Assembly (NCBI GenBank): GCA_002450895.1
Contig: DKAR01000089.1
Location: forward strand, 10,870 to 17,236
DNA: 6,367 nt
Direction of reading: 5' to 3'
Source of the DNA: Proteobacteria bacterium UBA6921
GTDB taxonomy: Bacteria; Pseudomonadota; Gammaproteobacteria; SG8-11
Below the pieces are notes generated by a model, which saw only the letters and a program-made list of their open reading frames with translations, did no database searches and was not told the origin of the DNA. Position 1 is the first letter of the stretch; the number at the start of each line of letters is the position of its first letter. Below, piece by piece: positions 5,998 to 6,367 of this stretch. The position numbers and the translations under genes were made by a program.

Positions 5998-6366
5998 TCA
6001 GTTGCGGGTTAGACCTTCTTTTGCAGGTGTTTCGCTCAATGGGGTCTTTTCCGGTCCGACGATCGGGAGTGTTGGATCATCCGACCACTCAATCCACGAG
6101 CCATCGTAATTGGCGACGTCGTACCCCAGTTCGCGAAGTACAAAATATGTTGTCGATGAGATGATGCCGCGATTGCAGTAGGTAATTACGTGACGGTCTT
6201 TTGAAACGTCGTGAAAAATCTTGGCAAGTTCCTGCTCGCTCTTCAGCGTGCGAATTCCATCTTTTTCCTGGAGCAACGCCATACCAGGGAAACTCATCGC
6301 TGTGGGAATGTGGCCGTAGCGGCTGGCTTGTGACTTCGCCCCTGCAAATTCCGGCGGTGGGCGCGA
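5998..6366 (-). CDS. Rhodanese-type sulfurtransferase, 5' truncated
   Basis: The C-terminal 122 residues of a rhodanese-domain protein are read on the - strand; the frame is open at the right edge, so the start lies outside the window. The first in-frame ATG (6297) is internal, because the residues before it already carry the rhodanese signature E-F-A-G and R-Y-G-H-I-P-T-A. The active-site loop is Y-C-N-R-G-I-I-S (coded near 6160-6180), with the catalytic cysteine that carries the persulfide. After it come Y-D-G-S-W-I-E-W and D-D-P-x-L-P-I-V, typical of the C-terminal domain of thiosulfate or mercaptopyruvate sulfurtransferases of the SseA/TST type. A second, N-terminal domain and possibly a signal peptide may lie outside the window. 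The tail after that motif (about 20 residues) is hydrophilic. It converges on the MBL hydrolase with a 4-bp gap. The domain is certain; donor, acceptor and cell location are not visible. Confidence 0.92.
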   Translation of the reverse strand, partial: SRPPPEFAGAKSQASRYGHIPTAMSFPGMALLQEKDGIRTLKSEQELAKIFHDVSKDRHVITYCNRGIISSTTYFVLRELGYDVANYDGSWIEWSDDPTLPIVGPEKTPLSETPAKEGLTRN

Positions 6367-6367
6367 A

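Overview
The window looks like chromosomal DNA from a Gram-negative bacterium, most likely a proteobacterium with moderately high GC. The evidence is a CcoG/FixG-type iron-sulfur membrane protein, two lipoprotein signal peptides, a heme-c protein, a REC-histidine kinase and tightly overlapped genes. A gammaproteobacterium is my best guess, but nothing in the sequence fixes the taxon. I see no tRNA, rRNA, CRISPR array, IS element or phage gene. There are seven complete genes and two cut by the window edges.

Region A (2-2305, + strand) is the 3' end of a respiratory operon. It holds a divergent CcoG-like two-[4Fe-4S] membrane protein (5' end missing), a two-helix membrane protein, a small CXXCH cytochrome c with a lipoprotein-like signal, and a small lipoprotein. 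Gaps are 3 bp, then overlaps of 17 bp and 4 bp, so the four are almost certainly cotranscribed. By analogy with CcoG, I infer that they serve assembly of, or electron transfer to, a heme-copper-type terminal reductase encoded to the left.

Region B (2306-2568) is a 263-bp non-coding interval. It contains a perfect 9-bp inverted repeat overlapping a plausible promoter, then a leader of about 200 nt with alternative hairpins next to the downstream ribosome binding site.

Region C (2569-5035, + strand) is a signalling operon of three genes: a REC-histidine kinase with no output domain, a protein of unknown family carrying an HDxxH motif, and a stand-alone MEKHLA-domain (PAS-like) protein. The first two genes probably overlap and the last two share one base (TGATG). 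This three-gene set is the best candidate here for an undescribed system. No DNA-binding output is encoded in the window.

Region D (5070-6367) holds an exported metallo-beta-lactamase-fold hydrolase on the + strand and, convergent with it and only 4 bp away, a rhodanese-type sulfurtransferase on the - strand whose 5' end lies beyond the window.
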